From Cellulomonas composti (lineage in GTDB: Bacteria > Actinomycetota > Actinomycetes > Actinomycetales > Cellulomonadaceae), in contig NZ_BJWG01000004.1 of assembly GCF_007990245.1 (NCBI RefSeq), positions 1-64,000 of the forward strand: DNA of 64,000 bases, read 5' to 3'. The notes below the pieces were generated by a model. That model was not told the DNA's origin and searched no databases. It was given only the letters and a program-made list of their open reading frames with translations. The position numbers and the translations under genes are program-made. Below are positions 45,640-53,937 of this stretch, in pieces. The stretch's first letter is position 1; the number at the start of each line of letters is the position of its first letter.

Positions 45640-48210
45640 ATGTCCCGCTCGCGCCCCCTGCTCGCTCTGACCGCCGCCGCCGCGCTCGCACTCGGCGCGG
45701 CAACCGTCCCGCCGGCCGCCGCCGACGACCCCGCGCCGTTCACCCTCGTCGTGCTCCCGGACACCCAGAGCTACACGAAGTCCGCGACGAACCACCCGAT
45801 CATGGCGGCGCAGACGCAGTGGATCGTCGACTCGCGTGCGAGCCTCGGGACCGCGTTCGTCGCCCAGGTGGGCGACCTCGTCGAGTTCGAGGACAACCTG
45901 ACCAACTGGGACCGCGCGTCGCAGTACATGGGGACGCTCGACGCGGCCGGTGTGCCGAACGCGGTGCTCCCCGGCAACCACGACATGGACATCACGACGG
46001 GCGCGATCGACCGGTTCCGGACCTACTTCCCGCCCTCGCGGTACCAGGGCGCGGCGTGGACGCCGGCGAGCGCGCAGTACGGCGGCTACCTCGGCCAGAA
46101 CCAGTTCGGGCCGGACGCCGTCGACCGCGGCAACGCCGACAGCTACTCGCTGTTCAGCGCCGGCGGCATGGACTTCCTGCTGCTCAGCCTGGAGTTCAAC
46201 GCGACCGACGCCGCGCTGGACTGGGCGCGCCGGGTGCTCGCGGCCCACCCGCAGCGACGTGCCATCGTCGCGACGCACAGCTACGTGGACCTCAGCGGGG
46301 CGCTGACCAAGCAGGTGCTGCGGCGCGACGGCGGCGGCAACAGCGGGCAGGCGATGTGGGACGAGCTGATCTCGACGAGCTGCAACGTCTTCCTCGTCGT
46401 CAGCGGACACTTCCACGCCGGCACGGCGGGGGAGGCGCGGCGCACCGACACGAACGCGTGCGGGCGTCCCGTGCAGGCGGTGCTGTCCGACTACCAGGAG
46501 CGCCCGCACGGCGGCGACGGCTGGCTGCGCTACTACACGTTCGACCCCACGGCCGACGAGATCCGCGCGTACACCTACTCGCCGACGCTCGGGCAGTACG
46601 AGACCGACGCCGACAGCCAGTTCGTGCTCCCGTACGCGATGGGCGACGACGACCCGCCGCCACCCCCGCCTCCGCCCCCGCCGCCGAGCGGGCTCGCCGC
46701 CGACGCGTTCACCCGTACCTCGGCGTCCGGGTGGGGCAGCGCCGACGTGGGCGGCGCGTGGAGCGTGGCGGGCAGCGCGAGCCGGTACACGGTGAACGGC
46801 GGGGCCGGTCGGATCACGGTGCCGCCGGGGTCCACGCTCACGGCCACCCTGGCGGGGGTGCAGTCGACGTCCGCGGACCTGCGCATCGGGCTCTGGCTCG
46901 ACCGGGTGCCGGACCAGGCCGCCTATCTCACGCTCTCCGGTCGGGTGGTCGGCACGGCGGACTACGGCGCGCGGCTCAAGATCCTGCCCACCGGCGCCGT
47001 GCAGCTGCATGCGACGCGCACGGGCACGGTGCTGGCGGGCGGCACGGTGCCCGGACTGACGATCGCCGCCGGCGCGCGCCTCGAGGCGCGCGTGCAGGTC
47101 GACGGCACCGCTCCGACGACGGTCCGCGCGCGCATCTGGCCGGCCGGGTCGACCGAGCCGACCGCCTGGCAGGTCACCGCCACGGATGCGACGACCGCGC
47201 TGCAGGTGAACGGCGCGCCGCGACTGTCCGTCTACCACTCGTCGTCCGCGACGGGCGGGCCGCTCGTCGTCTCGTTCGACGACCTGGCGGTGAGCGCCGT
47301 CGGCTCGACGCCGCCGCCCCCGCCGCCGCCCAACCAGGCTCCGACCGCGCGGCTGGCGGTGCAGACCGACGGCCTGACCGTGCTCGCCGACTCGTCGACG
47401 TCGACCGACGCGGACGGCACGATCGTCGCGCGCACGTGGGCCTTCGGCGACGGTGCGGAGTCGTGGGGCGTCACCGCCGAGCACACCTACGACGCGCCCG
47501 GTACGTACACGGTCGAGCTCACCGTGACCGACGACGACGGCGGGGTCGACGCCGCGCAGGCCGTCGTCCAGGTCGACGAGCAGCCACCGGACCAGCCGCT
47601 GGCGCTCGACGGGTTCGCACGCACCGTCGCGAACGGCTGGGGGAGTGCGGACGTCGGCGGCGCATGGGCGACCGTCGGGACGGCGTCGCGCTGGTCGGTC
47701 GGGTCCGGCGTCGGGCGTGTCGTGGTTCCCGCCGGCTCGACGATGACGGCGACCCTGCCCGTCACGTCGTCGGCGCTCGACGTCACGGCGACCTTCGCGC
47801 TCTCGGCGGTCCCGGACGCGACCACGTACCTCGGCCTCGTCGGGCGCGTGGCCGGCACGCAGGACTACTCCGCGCGGATCAAGCTCACACCCGGCGTCGC
47901 ACCCCAGCTGCACCTGGTGCGCAGCGGCACGGTGCTCGGTGGCGGCTCGATCGGCGGCGCCGTCCTGGCCGCGGGCGACCGCCTGCACGTGCGCCTGCAG
48001 GTCCAGGGCACGTCGCCGACGACGCTGCGCGCCCGCGCCTGGCGCGACGGGACACCCGAGCCGAGCACGTGGTCGGTCGTCGCGACGGACACCACCGCGG
48101 CGCTGCAGGTGGCCGGAGCGCCACGGCTGTCGGCCTACCAGAGCTCGTCCGCGACCACGGGACCTCTCACGGTCTCCTGGGACGACGTCCGCGTCGACGC
48201 GCTGCCCTGA
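45640..48210 (+). CDS. Secreted multidomain metallophosphoesterase
   Basis: An 856-residue exported protein. The ATG at 45640 starts the signal peptide (MSRSRPLLALTAAAALALGA, cleavage near PAAADD). The catalytic domain (about 33-335) has calcineurin-like motifs: LPDTQSY (Asp41), VGDLVEF, GNHDMD, ATHSY and SGHFHAG. A poly-Pro linker follows, then domain X1 (about 352-560), a second Pro linker, a PKD domain (about 568-648, DADGTIVARTWAFGDG, EHTYDAPGTYTVELTVTDDD), and domain X2 (about 655-856). X1 and X2 are clearly related (GWGSADVGGAW in both, YSAR(I)KL.P/YGARLKI, RSGTVL/RTGTVL). Likely an extracellular phosphodiesterase or nucleotidase with glycan- or matrix-binding modules (inference). Confidence 0.92.
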   Translation: MSRSRPLLALTAAAALALGAATVPPAAADDPAPFTLVVLPDTQSYTKSATNHPIMAAQTQWIVDSRASLGTAFVAQVGDLVEFEDNLTNWDRASQYMGTLDAAGVPNAVLPGNHDMDITTGAIDRFRTYFPPSRYQGAAWTPASAQYGGYLGQNQFGPDAVDRGNADSYSLFSAGGMDFLLLSLEFNATDAALDWARRVLAAHPQRRAIVATHSYVDLSGALTKQVLRRDGGGNSGQAMWDELISTSCNVFLVVSGHFHAGTAGEARRTDTNACGRPVQAVLSDYQERPHGGDGWLRYYTFDPTADEIRAYTYSPTLGQYETDADSQFVLPYAMGDDDPPPPPPPPPPPSGLAADAFTRTSASGWGSADVGGAWSVAGSASRYTVNGGAGRITVPPGSTLTATLAGVQSTSADLRIGLWLDRVPDQAAYLTLSGRVVGTADYGARLKILPTGAVQLHATRTGTVLAGGTVPGLTIAAGARLEARVQVDGTAPTTVRARIWPAGSTEPTAWQVTATDATTALQVNGAPRLSVYHSSSATGGPLVVSFDDLAVSAVGSTPPPPPPPNQAPTARLAVQTDGLTVLADSSTSTDADGTIVARTWAFGDGAESWGVTAEHTYDAPGTYTVELTVTDDDGGVDAAQAVVQVDEQPPDQPLALDGFARTVANGWGSADVGGAWATVGTASRWSVGSGVGRVVVPAGSTMTATLPVTSSALDVTATFALSAVPDATTYLGLVGRVAGTQDYSARIKLTPGVAPQLHLVRSGTVLGGGSIGGAVLAAGDRLHVRLQVQGTSPTTLRARAWRDGTPEPSTWSVVATDTTAALQVAGAPRLSAYQSSSATTGPLTVSWDDVRVDALP

Positions 48211-48211
48211 G

Positions 48212-48239
48212 GCCCCGCGCGGACCCGTGCCCGCGGGGT
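48212..48239. terminator. Hairpin after metallophosphoesterase gene
   Basis: GCCCCGCG pairs with CGCGGGGT (one G:U) around a G/C-rich loop containing further self-complementarity. It lies between two convergent genes. Confidence 0.5.
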
Positions 48240-49375
48240 CAGAGCGGCCTGCCGGCCTTCATCTCGGCGACCAGGGTGCCGACGACCGCGTCCAGCTCGC
48301 CGGCGTTGCGGCGGGCGACCGCGCGCTGGCGCTGGTAGGACGCGCCCCGGCGCAGGATCACGCGGACCTGCTCGAGCTCGTCGGCGCAGCCGAGCCGTTC
48401 GGCGACGGGCGCGAGCTCGGTGAGCCAGCCCGCCACGGAGTCGGTGACCAGCTCCTCGTCGCCCGCAGCGTCGGTGATGACGATCGCGTCCATGCCGTAG
48501 CGCGCGGAGCGCCACTTGTTCTCCTGGACGAACCACGGCGGCATCGTCGGGAGGGCCTCGCCGCGGTCCAGGAGCGTCGAGAAGTGCTCGACGAAGCAGT
48601 GCGTGAGCGCGGAGATCGCGGTCAGCTCGAGCAGGTTCGTCGCGCCGTCGGCGATGCGCATCTCGAGCGTGCCGAACCGTGGCGCGGGCCGGATGTCCCA
48701 GCGCACCTCGTCGAACTGGTCGATGACGCCCGTGTGCAGCATGTCCCCGACGTAGGCCTCGAGCTGCGCCCAGTCCTCGAACTGGTACGGCAGCCCCGCG
48801 GTCGGTAGCTGCTGGAACAGCAGGGCGCGGTTGGACGCGTAGCCGGTGTCCCTGCCGTTCCAGAACGGCGACGACGCGGACAGCGACTGGATGTGCGCGA
48901 ACACGGTGAGCATGGCGCGCGCGATCGGCAGCACCTTGGCGCGGTCCTCGATGCCGACGTGCACGTGCACGCCGTAGATGAGCATCTGCCGGCCCCACCA
49001 CTGCGTGCGGTCGATCAGCGTCGCGTAGCGCTGCTTGTCGCTGACCTTCTGCGTGGCCCAGTTCGCGAACGGGTGCGTGCCGCCGCCCATGAGCTCGATC
49101 CGCAACGGCTCGGCGGCCGCGGCGACCTCGTCGAGCGCCCGCTGCAGGTCCCGTCCGGCCTCGGCGACCGTGCGGCACTTGTTCGACGAGACCTCGACCG
49201 TGTTGCGCAGGAGCTCCTGCGTGATGTTCGGGTGCTCGTGCCCGACCCGCTCGAAGATCGTGTCCGCCGCCTGGCGCAGGTCACCGGAGTCGGCGTCCAC
49301 GAGCGCGACCTCCCACTCCAGGCCGACGGTCGAGCGTTCGGAGCGGGCGAAGGGGATCGACGCGCGTGCGGACAT
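48239..49375 (-). CDS. Carboxylate-amine ligase (GCS2/YbdK family)
   Basis: A 378-residue member of the glutamate-cysteine ligase family 2 (YbdK/carboxylate-amine ligase). Seen: N-terminal VGLEWEVALVD, ELLRNTVEVSSNKC, a central GGTHPFANW with HVHVG, SPFWNGRDTGYASNR, and RFGTLEMRIADG. These proteins have gamma-glutamylcysteine-synthase-like or other peptide-ligase activity; in actinobacteria the products of individual paralogues differ. The ATG (49373-49375) overlaps the upstream gene's TGA in a TGATG, so it is translationally coupled to the THUMP-like methyltransferase. Confidence 0.9.
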   Translation of the reverse strand: MSARASIPFARSERSTVGLEWEVALVDADSGDLRQAADTIFERVGHEHPNITQELLRNTVEVSSNKCRTVAEAGRDLQRALDEVAAAAEPLRIELMGGGTHPFANWATQKVSDKQRYATLIDRTQWWGRQMLIYGVHVHVGIEDRAKVLPIARAMLTVFAHIQSLSASSPFWNGRDTGYASNRALLFQQLPTAGLPYQFEDWAQLEAYVGDMLHTGVIDQFDEVRWDIRPAPRFGTLEMRIADGATNLLELTAISALTHCFVEHFSTLLDRGEALPTMPPWFVQENKWRSARYGMDAIVITDAAGDEELVTDSVAGWLTELAPVAERLGCADELEQVRVILRRGASYQRQRAVARRNAGELDAVVGTLVAEMKAGRPL

Positions 49376-50586
49376 CAGGACTCCCCGGGGTGCGGACCGT
49401 CGGCGGCAGGGGTCAGCGGCTCCACGACGAGCACGCTCTGGTGCCCGCCCACGCGCGTGAGCACGATCGTCGACTCCGCGCTGCCGCGCAGGTCGAGCTG
49501 CTTGCGCAGCTGCTCGGGCACCACCGCGGTGCCGCGCTTCTTGATCGTCAGGCGCCCGACGCCGCGCTCGCGCAGGTAGCTGCGCAGACGCTTGAGGTGG
49601 AACGGCAGGACGTCGTGCACGCGGTAGCCCGTCGCGAACGGCGTCTCGTGGCGTTCGTCACCTGTCACGTAGGCGATCGTGGGGTCGACGAGGCGGCCGT
49701 GCACCTCGAGAGCGACGTCGCCGACGAGACCGGCGCGGATCACGGCGCCGTCGGGCTCGTACAGATAGGTGCCGACCTCGCCCACGTGGGCGTGCGCGGA
49801 CTCGTCGGGCGCGAGCACGTGGGCGTGACCCGCGCGCAGGACGAGGGCCGACCGCCCGGGCCCCTCGGGCGCGAGCGGGCCGAACCAGAGCCCCACCTCG
49901 ACGACCTCGCCGTCGCTCGAGACCCACTGCGCGCGGGCGTCGTGCGGTACGGCGCCGTGCGGCAGGCCGGGCCCGAGCTTGAGCCCGAGCGCCGCGACCC
50001 GCTCGCGCAGCGCGAGCACCGCGTCCAGCGGGGGTGCGTAGGCCGCGGGGTCGAAGACACGTCGTCCCGTGCCCGTGCGCCGTGCCGGGTCCGCATAGAC
50101 CCCGTCGACGTCCGACAGGTCCAGCGAGAGGCCGTCCGCGTGCACGACCGTCGCCTCGGGGAAGTGGCGCAGGTTGACCGTCGCGATCGCGGCCGTCATC
50201 TCGTCGACCTCCGCCGCCGTCACGCGCAGCCCGACGCCCGCGAACGCGAGCGCGTCCGCGCCGATGCCCGCGGTGAGGTCCGCGACGTGCGAGAGGCCGG
50301 CGTCCCGGTAACGCCGCGCGTGGTGCGCGGCGACCTCGAGCCGGGTCGCCTGCTCGAGGCCGGCCTGCGTGAACAGCATCCCGGACGCGAAGTCGCCGAG
50401 CTTGGCGCGCGCACGGGATCGCAGCCGGGACTGGGTCAGCGCGGCCGCGACGAGCGAGGGGTGCAGCCCCTCGGCCCGGAGCCGCTCGGCGATCGGCATC
50501 GCCAGTCGCTCGTCGTACGGGGGCAGCGCGGACAGCAGCGCCCACCCGTCCGGTGCGAGCAGCCTGGTCAGCCCGTCGGCATCCAC
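49375..50586 (-). CDS. THUMP-like class I SAM methyltransferase
   Basis: A 403-residue protein. The SAM-binding motif VADLTAGIGADALAFA (about 101-116) and the later YADPARRTGTGRR (in place of a DPPY) define a class I methyltransferase fold, and the C-terminal region (RSYLRERGVGRLTIKKRG...) matches the THUMP-like domain family of this actinobacterial group. RNA is the probable substrate (inference). GTG start; the next gene starts within its stop codon. Confidence 0.87.
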   Translation of the reverse strand: MDADGLTRLLAPDGWALLSALPPYDERLAMPIAERLRAEGLHPSLVAAALTQSRLRSRARAKLGDFASGMLFTQAGLEQATRLEVAAHHARRYRDAGLSHVADLTAGIGADALAFAGVGLRVTAAEVDEMTAAIATVNLRHFPEATVVHADGLSLDLSDVDGVYADPARRTGTGRRVFDPAAYAPPLDAVLALRERVAALGLKLGPGLPHGAVPHDARAQWVSSDGEVVEVGLWFGPLAPEGPGRSALVLRAGHAHVLAPDESAHAHVGEVGTYLYEPDGAVIRAGLVGDVALEVHGRLVDPTIAYVTGDERHETPFATGYRVHDVLPFHLKRLRSYLRERGVGRLTIKKRGTAVVPEQLRKQLDLRGSAESTIVLTRVGGHQSVLVVEPLTPAADGPHPGES

Positions 50587-50689
50587 CCCCCGATCCTTGC
50601 ACCCACCGGCCCGCGTCCGCCGCGCCCTCTCGCCGCGGGCCCGCGGGGGTGGACCCGGGAGCTGCGGTCGAGGCGCCCGCCGCCGCTCC

Positions 50690-51019
50690 TCACGGTCCGT
50701 GGCCGGTGGCGTCCCCGTCCTGGTCGGGCTCGCCCTGGTCGCCCGCGGCCGACAGGCCCGAGAGCAGACGGTCCGGAGTCACGTGCAGTGCATCTGCGAT
50801 GCCGAAGAGCGTGCGTACGCGCGGGTTGGACGCCGGACCACCTTCCCGCGCTGAACCGCGGCCGGCCTCGATGAGCTGGACCTGGTTCTTCGTGATGCCT
50901 GCGCGGTGTGCCAGCGTCTCCTGGGAGAGCCCTTCGGCCGCCCGGCGCTCGCGGATACGGCTACCGAGCTCACGGGCGATCTGCTCGGTCCAGGGCACGT
51001 CTCGATGCTGAGACGGCAT
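50690..51019 (-). CDS. XRE-family HTH transcriptional regulator
   Basis: A 109-residue protein with an HTH_3 domain (about 13-87: IARELGSRIRERRAAEGLSQ...LAHRAGITKNQVQLIEAGRG). An insert of small residues follows the recognition helix, then a helical end (RTLFGIADALHVTPDRLL) and a Gln/Asp tail. It is divergent from the DUF5067 lipoprotein gene across 109 nt that contain an inverted repeat, which is likely the binding site. Possibly a cell-envelope stress or phase regulator (inference). Confidence 0.88.
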   Translation of the reverse strand: MPSQHRDVPWTEQIARELGSRIRERRAAEGLSQETLAHRAGITKNQVQLIEAGRGSAREGGPASNPRVRTLFGIADALHVTPDRLLSGLSAAGDQGEPDQDGDATGHGP

Positions 51020-51050
51020 CCCGGAACAGTCGACCCTCTATACCGGGATT
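51019..51050. promoter_or_regulatory. Inverted repeat and promoter between XRE gene and lipoprotein gene
   Basis: ATCCCGG (51019-51025) and CCGGGAT (51044-51050) are separated by 18 nt. Between them, read on the minus strand, is TATAGA, a strong -10 for the XRE gene. The left arm begins at the XRE start codon, so autoregulation is plausible. Confidence 0.5.
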
Positions 51051-51128
51051 TCGCTGCTACCATTCCGATCTCCCGGCGAGCGGCGCCGGAAGGAGAGAAG
51101 TCCACATCGGCGGGGAGATCTGCACACC

Positions 51129-51989
51129 ATGACTACCAGGACGACCGTCTCGATCGCGCTCGTAGCGCTGCTCGGCCTCGCGGGTCTGGCGGGTTGCTCC
51201 GACTCCGGTTCCGGCGGAGGTGGCGACGGATCGTCGAGCGCGGAGAACTCCGAGAGCGCGGCGCCGGCCGCCCCGGTCGACCTGACCGGTGAGTGGGAGC
51301 AGTCCAACGATGCGGGCGACGGGTCCGCCCACGCCGCGACGATCGTGAGCGACACGATCACGATCTACTGGGTGTCTGACGACGACTCGAAGTCGCTCTA
51401 CTGGGCAGGGACGGTCGACGTGCCGCAGGACGCGGGTGACTCGTTCACGTGGGACTCGGTGAACGACAAGAGCAAGACCGACTCGGCGTTGCTGGCGTCC
51501 GGTGACGACACCAAGACGTTCGCCTACGAGGACGGGATCATCAGCTACGAGACCAGTGCGCTCGGGCAGACGTGGACCGTCGAGCTGAAGCAGACGAGCA
51601 CGACCCCTGCGGCGGAGTCCGAAGTGCCGGAGGAGAGCAGCGACTTCGACGTGACGATCGAGGGTGCGACGTTCAGCTCGGACTACGAAGGCAAGCCCGT
51701 GATCGTCGTGAGCTTCGCGTTCACCAACAACTCGGACGAGGCGGCGAGCTTCGTGTTCTCGGTGAACGCCCAGGCCTTCCAGGGCGGCATCGAGCTCGAC
51801 GACACCGTCATCGGGGTGGACGACATCGACAAGTCGATCCAGATGGCCGACATCCAGCCGGGTGTCACGGCGACCGTGCAGAAGCCGTTCCTCCTGCGTG
51901 ACGACTCCACGGTCTCTGTCGAGGTGCGCGAGCTCTTCAGCCTGTCCGACGCGGTCCTCGCATCGCAGGAGTTCTCCGTCAGTCAGTGA
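51129..51989 (+). CDS. DUF5067-containing lipoprotein
   Basis: A 286-residue exported lipoprotein. The lipobox is LAGC with lipidated Cys23, followed by a Ser/Gly/Glu-rich spacer. The first domain (about 50-155, TGEWEQ...) is beta-rich and unnamed. The C-terminal part (about 170-286) matches DUF5067: FDVTIEGATFSSDYEGKPV, VVSFAFTNNSDEAASF, FQGGIELDD, VQKPFLLRDD. Function is unknown. It is divergent from the XRE gene and probably controlled by it. Confidence 0.9.
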   Translation: MTTRTTVSIALVALLGLAGLAGCSDSGSGGGGDGSSSAENSESAAPAAPVDLTGEWEQSNDAGDGSAHAATIVSDTITIYWVSDDDSKSLYWAGTVDVPQDAGDSFTWDSVNDKSKTDSALLASGDDTKTFAYEDGIISYETSALGQTWTVELKQTSTTPAAESEVPEESSDFDVTIEGATFSSDYEGKPVIVVSFAFTNNSDEAASFVFSVNAQAFQGGIELDDTVIGVDDIDKSIQMADIQPGVTATVQKPFLLRDDSTVSVEVRELFSLSDAVLASQEFSVSQ

Positions 51990-52003
51990 CGCGTCCCCGG
52001 CGT

Positions 52004-52030
52004 CTAGCACTCGGGTTGACCGAGTGCTAA
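52004..52030. promoter_or_regulatory. CIRCE element (HrcA operator) of groES
   Basis: CTAGCACTC (52004-52012) and GAGTGCTAA (52022-52030) are separated by 9 nt, the classic CIRCE arrangement (consensus TTAGCACTC-N9-GAGTGCTAA). HrcA is expected to repress groES from here until heat shock. Confidence 0.92.
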
Positions 52031-52044
52031 CCGGTTCCTAGAGT
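52016..52044 (+). promoter_or_regulatory. groES promoter overlapping CIRCE
   Basis: TTGACC (52016-52021) and TAGAGT (52039-52044) with a 17-nt spacer. The -35 lies inside the CIRCE loop, so HrcA binding would block polymerase. Confidence 0.8.
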
Positions 52045-52051
52045 GAGGAAC

Positions 52052-52076
52052 TGGCACTCTCCTGGCGAGGGTGCCA
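52052..52076 (+). promoter_or_regulatory. Second inverted repeat in groES 5' UTR
   Basis: TGGCAC (52052-52057) pairs with GTGCCA (52071-52076); the region reads like a degraded CIRCE (GGCACTC ... GAGGGTGCC). It is transcribed, so it would form an mRNA hairpin about 90 nt before the groES start. Confidence 0.55.
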
Positions 52077-52164
52077 ACCGCTCCAGGTCCCGGCTCCCGC
52101 GACGACGGTGACCACGGAGCGACTCGGACTGTCGAACCACTCACATGCGAAGGGGAGGTCCGCT

Positions 52165-52461
52165 GTGTCGGTCTCCATCAAGCCCCTCGAGGACCGGATT
52201 GTCGTCAAGGCCCTCGAGGCCGAGACGACGACCGCTTCCGGTCTCGTCATCCCGGACAGCGCCAAGGAGAAGCCCCAGGAGGGCGAGGTCCTGGCCGTGG
52301 GTCCGGGCCGCATCGACGACAAGGGCAACCGTGTCCCGCTGGACGTCGCGGTGGGTGACAAGGTCATCTACTCGAAGTACGGCGGCACCGAGGTCAAGTA
52401 CTCCGGCGAGGAGTACCTGATCCTCTCGGCGCGCGACATCCTGGCGATCGTCGTCAAGTGA
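52165..52461 (+). CDS. groES: Co-chaperonin GroES
   Basis: A 98-residue GroES that caps the GroEL folding chamber. Blocks: [20 protein letters not shown], the mobile loop region with [19 protein letters not shown], and [19 protein letters not shown]. The GTG start at 52165 has GGGGAGG upstream. groEL is not adjacent; a terminator follows immediately, so GroEL must be encoded elsewhere, as in many actinobacteria with multiple groEL genes. Confidence 0.97.
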   Translation: MSVSIKPLEDRIVVKALEAETTTASGLVIPDSAKEKPQEGEVLAVGPGRIDDKGNRVPLDVAVGDKVIYSKYGGTEVKYSGEEYLILSARDILAIVVK

Positions 52462-52477
52462 CGATCCGCTGACCTGC

Positions 52478-52515
52478 GACGAAGGCCCTCACCGTTCGCG
52501 GTGAGGGCCTTCGTC
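52478..52515 (+). terminator. Terminator of groES
   Basis: A perfect 17-bp stem with a TTCG tetraloop (GACGAAGGCCCTCACCG pairing with the downstream arm) starts 16 nt after the groES stop. Confidence 0.92.
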
Positions 52516-52559
52516 GTCCCGAGGCTGGGTCCTCGGTGGTTGTTCGTCGGCCTCGGGTA

Positions 52560-52862
52560 TCAGGCCTCGCGCACGACGACGCGGCGCTGGCGGCTCGCGA
52601 GCAGCGCGGCGCGCTCGTCCTCGGACAGCCCGCCCCACACGCCGTACGGCTCGCGGACGGCGAGCGACTGCTCACGGCACTCCTGGAGCACCGGGCAGCC
52701 GGCACAGATCGCCTTGGCGGCCTCCGCGCGGCGGCGACGAGCGGAGCCGCGCTCACCCTCGGGGTGGAAGAACAGGTCCTGGTCGGCGTCGCGGCATGCG
52801 CCCTCGAACTGCCACTCCCAGAGGTCCATCACCGGTCCGGGCAGACGCGAGATCTCGGCCAT
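52560..52862 (-). CDS. WhiB-family redox-sensing regulator, WhiB3/WhiD type
   Basis: A 100-residue Fe-S cluster regulator. Cluster ligands are Cys23, Cys53, Cys56 and Cys62; the G-V/I-W-G-G turn is at 74-78. The WEWQFEGACRDADQD start and FFHPEGERGSARRRR segment match the WhiB3/WhiD branch rather than WhiB1/WhiB2. Position next to groES and guaB agrees with the mycobacterial whiB3 locus. It probably binds sigma-factor region 4 and tunes transcription by redox state or nitric oxide. ATG at 52862; the 144 nt to the divergent merR gene contain its promoter. Confidence 0.9.
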   Translation of the reverse strand: MAEISRLPGPVMDLWEWQFEGACRDADQDLFFHPEGERGSARRRRAEAAKAICAGCPVLQECREQSLAVREPYGVWGGLSEDERAALLASRQRRVVVREA

Positions 52863-52935
52863 GAGTCCTCCTCGACATTGGTCGCGCGGTGTACCGGTCT
52901 GGGCTGAAGGTCCCGATCCGGCTCCTGAGGAGGAC

Positions 52936-52962
52936 GCTATAACCGCGTCAGAAGTTGGTCAA
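52936..52962 (-). promoter_or_regulatory. Candidate whiB promoter
   Basis: Read on the minus strand, TTGACC (complement of 52957-52962) and TATAGC (complement of 52936-52941) are 15 nt apart, or 16 if the -35 is CTTGAC. The spacing is short. Confidence 0.45.
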
Positions 52963-53006
52963 GGTCCGGTCGAGAACCCGGTCAGCGGATCTGGCAGAAT
53001 CGCGCC

Positions 53007-53915
53007 ATGAGCGTGACCGGGGCGGCGGACGCCCGAGCGGGCACGGGTGGCCCCCTCACGGTCGCAGCCGTCGCTGCGCGACTTGGCGTCGCCCCTGCGA
53101 CGCTGCGCACGTGGGACCGCCGCTATGGGCTCGGTCCCTCGGAACGCAGTGCGGGCGCGCACCGGCGCTACACGCCGCTCGACGTGGAACGCCTTCTCGT
53201 GATGCGTCGTCTGACGATCGACGGCGTGGCCCCCGGCGATGCCGCCCGCATCGCGCGCGACACCGACCTGACCGGTTCCTCGGTGCCGGTGCCGGATGTC
53301 CCCGCGACACCGACCGCGCTCGTCGACGCCGCGCTGCGCGCGGACCGGGCCGCGTGCGCCCGGATCATGGCGCTGCCGACCGGCCCCGCCCTGGGCGTCG
53401 TCGAGGCGTGGTGGTGCGAGCTCGTGGACCCCGCGTTCGCCGAGGTCGTCAGGCGGACCGTCGTGGACCGGCCGGGTGTGGATGCCGCGACGGTGCTGCA
53501 CGCCGCTGCGCTCGAGGCGATCGGCGGCGCCGGGTTGACCGCCGCGCGCGGGAGCCCGATCGTGCTCGTCCTGCCGGTGGGTGAGCGGCTCGCGCTGTCC
53601 CACGCGCTCGCGGCGGCGCTCGTCACCGGTGGCGCGGACGCGCGGGTGGTCCCCGGCCCGCTCACCGCGCACCACGCGACCGAGCTGGTGCTGATGACCC
53701 GCCCGCGCGTGGTCGTCACGGTCGCCATCCGCGCCGACGTCGACCTCGGGATCGTCGCCGATCTTGCCGCCGCGCACCCCGACCTCCCGCAGCTCGTGCT
53801 GGCGCCGGGAGCGCCCGCGCACGTCCTGGCCTCCCCGCTCGTGCAGCGCGCCCGCAGCTTCCGCGGGCTGCTTCACGAGACGCTCGCCCTGGTGGCGGTT
53901 GCGCCGAACGGGTGA
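53007..53915 (+). CDS. MerR-family regulator with effector-type C-terminal domain
   Basis: A 302-residue protein. The MerR HTH is residues 16-85 (LTVAAVAARLGVAPATLRTW..., AHRRYTPLDVERLLVMRR). The C-terminal half (about 105-302) has an alpha/beta flow with alternating beta strands (PIVLVLPVGERLALSHALAA, PRVVVTVAIRADVDLGIVAD, PQLVLAPGAPAHVL) reminiscent of the cobalamin-binding domain of CarH/LitR, but no DxHxxG His ligand is seen, so B12 binding is unlikely. CAGAAT, 6 nt before the ATG, is the likely -10. Target genes unknown. Confidence 0.85.
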   Translation: MSVTGAADARAGTGGPLTVAAVAARLGVAPATLRTWDRRYGLGPSERSAGAHRRYTPLDVERLLVMRRLTIDGVAPGDAARIARDTDLTGSSVPVPDVPATPTALVDAALRADRAACARIMALPTGPALGVVEAWWCELVDPAFAEVVRRTVVDRPGVDAATVLHAAALEAIGGAGLTAARGSPIVLVLPVGERLALSHALAAALVTGGADARVVPGPLTAHHATELVLMTRPRVVVTVAIRADVDLGIVADLAAAHPDLPQLVLAPGAPAHVLASPLVQRARSFRGLLHETLALVAVAPNG

Positions 53916-53919
53916 AAGT

Positions 53920-53937
53920 GAGAGCGGTACCGTTCTC
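53920..53937. promoter_or_regulatory. 18-bp near-perfect palindrome downstream of merR
   Basis: GAGAGCGGTACCGTTCTC differs from a perfect palindrome at one symmetry pair. It lies 4 nt after the merR stop and 165 nt before the next start, so it is an operator candidate for that gene. The rest of this 187-nt gap has short GC stems (for example GTCGGC/GCCGAC) that may form a leader. Confidence 0.45.

Noticed and set aside
45559..47988. Long minus-strand frame opposite the metallophosphoesterase
   Set aside because: Shadow of the real gene: composition is Arg/Gly/Ala-rich, no start with RBS, no domain.
53007..53915. Cobalamin-dependent photoreceptor (CarH/LitR) function for the MerR protein
   Set aside because: The C-terminal fold may be similar, but the DxHxxG cobalamin ligand motif is not seen.
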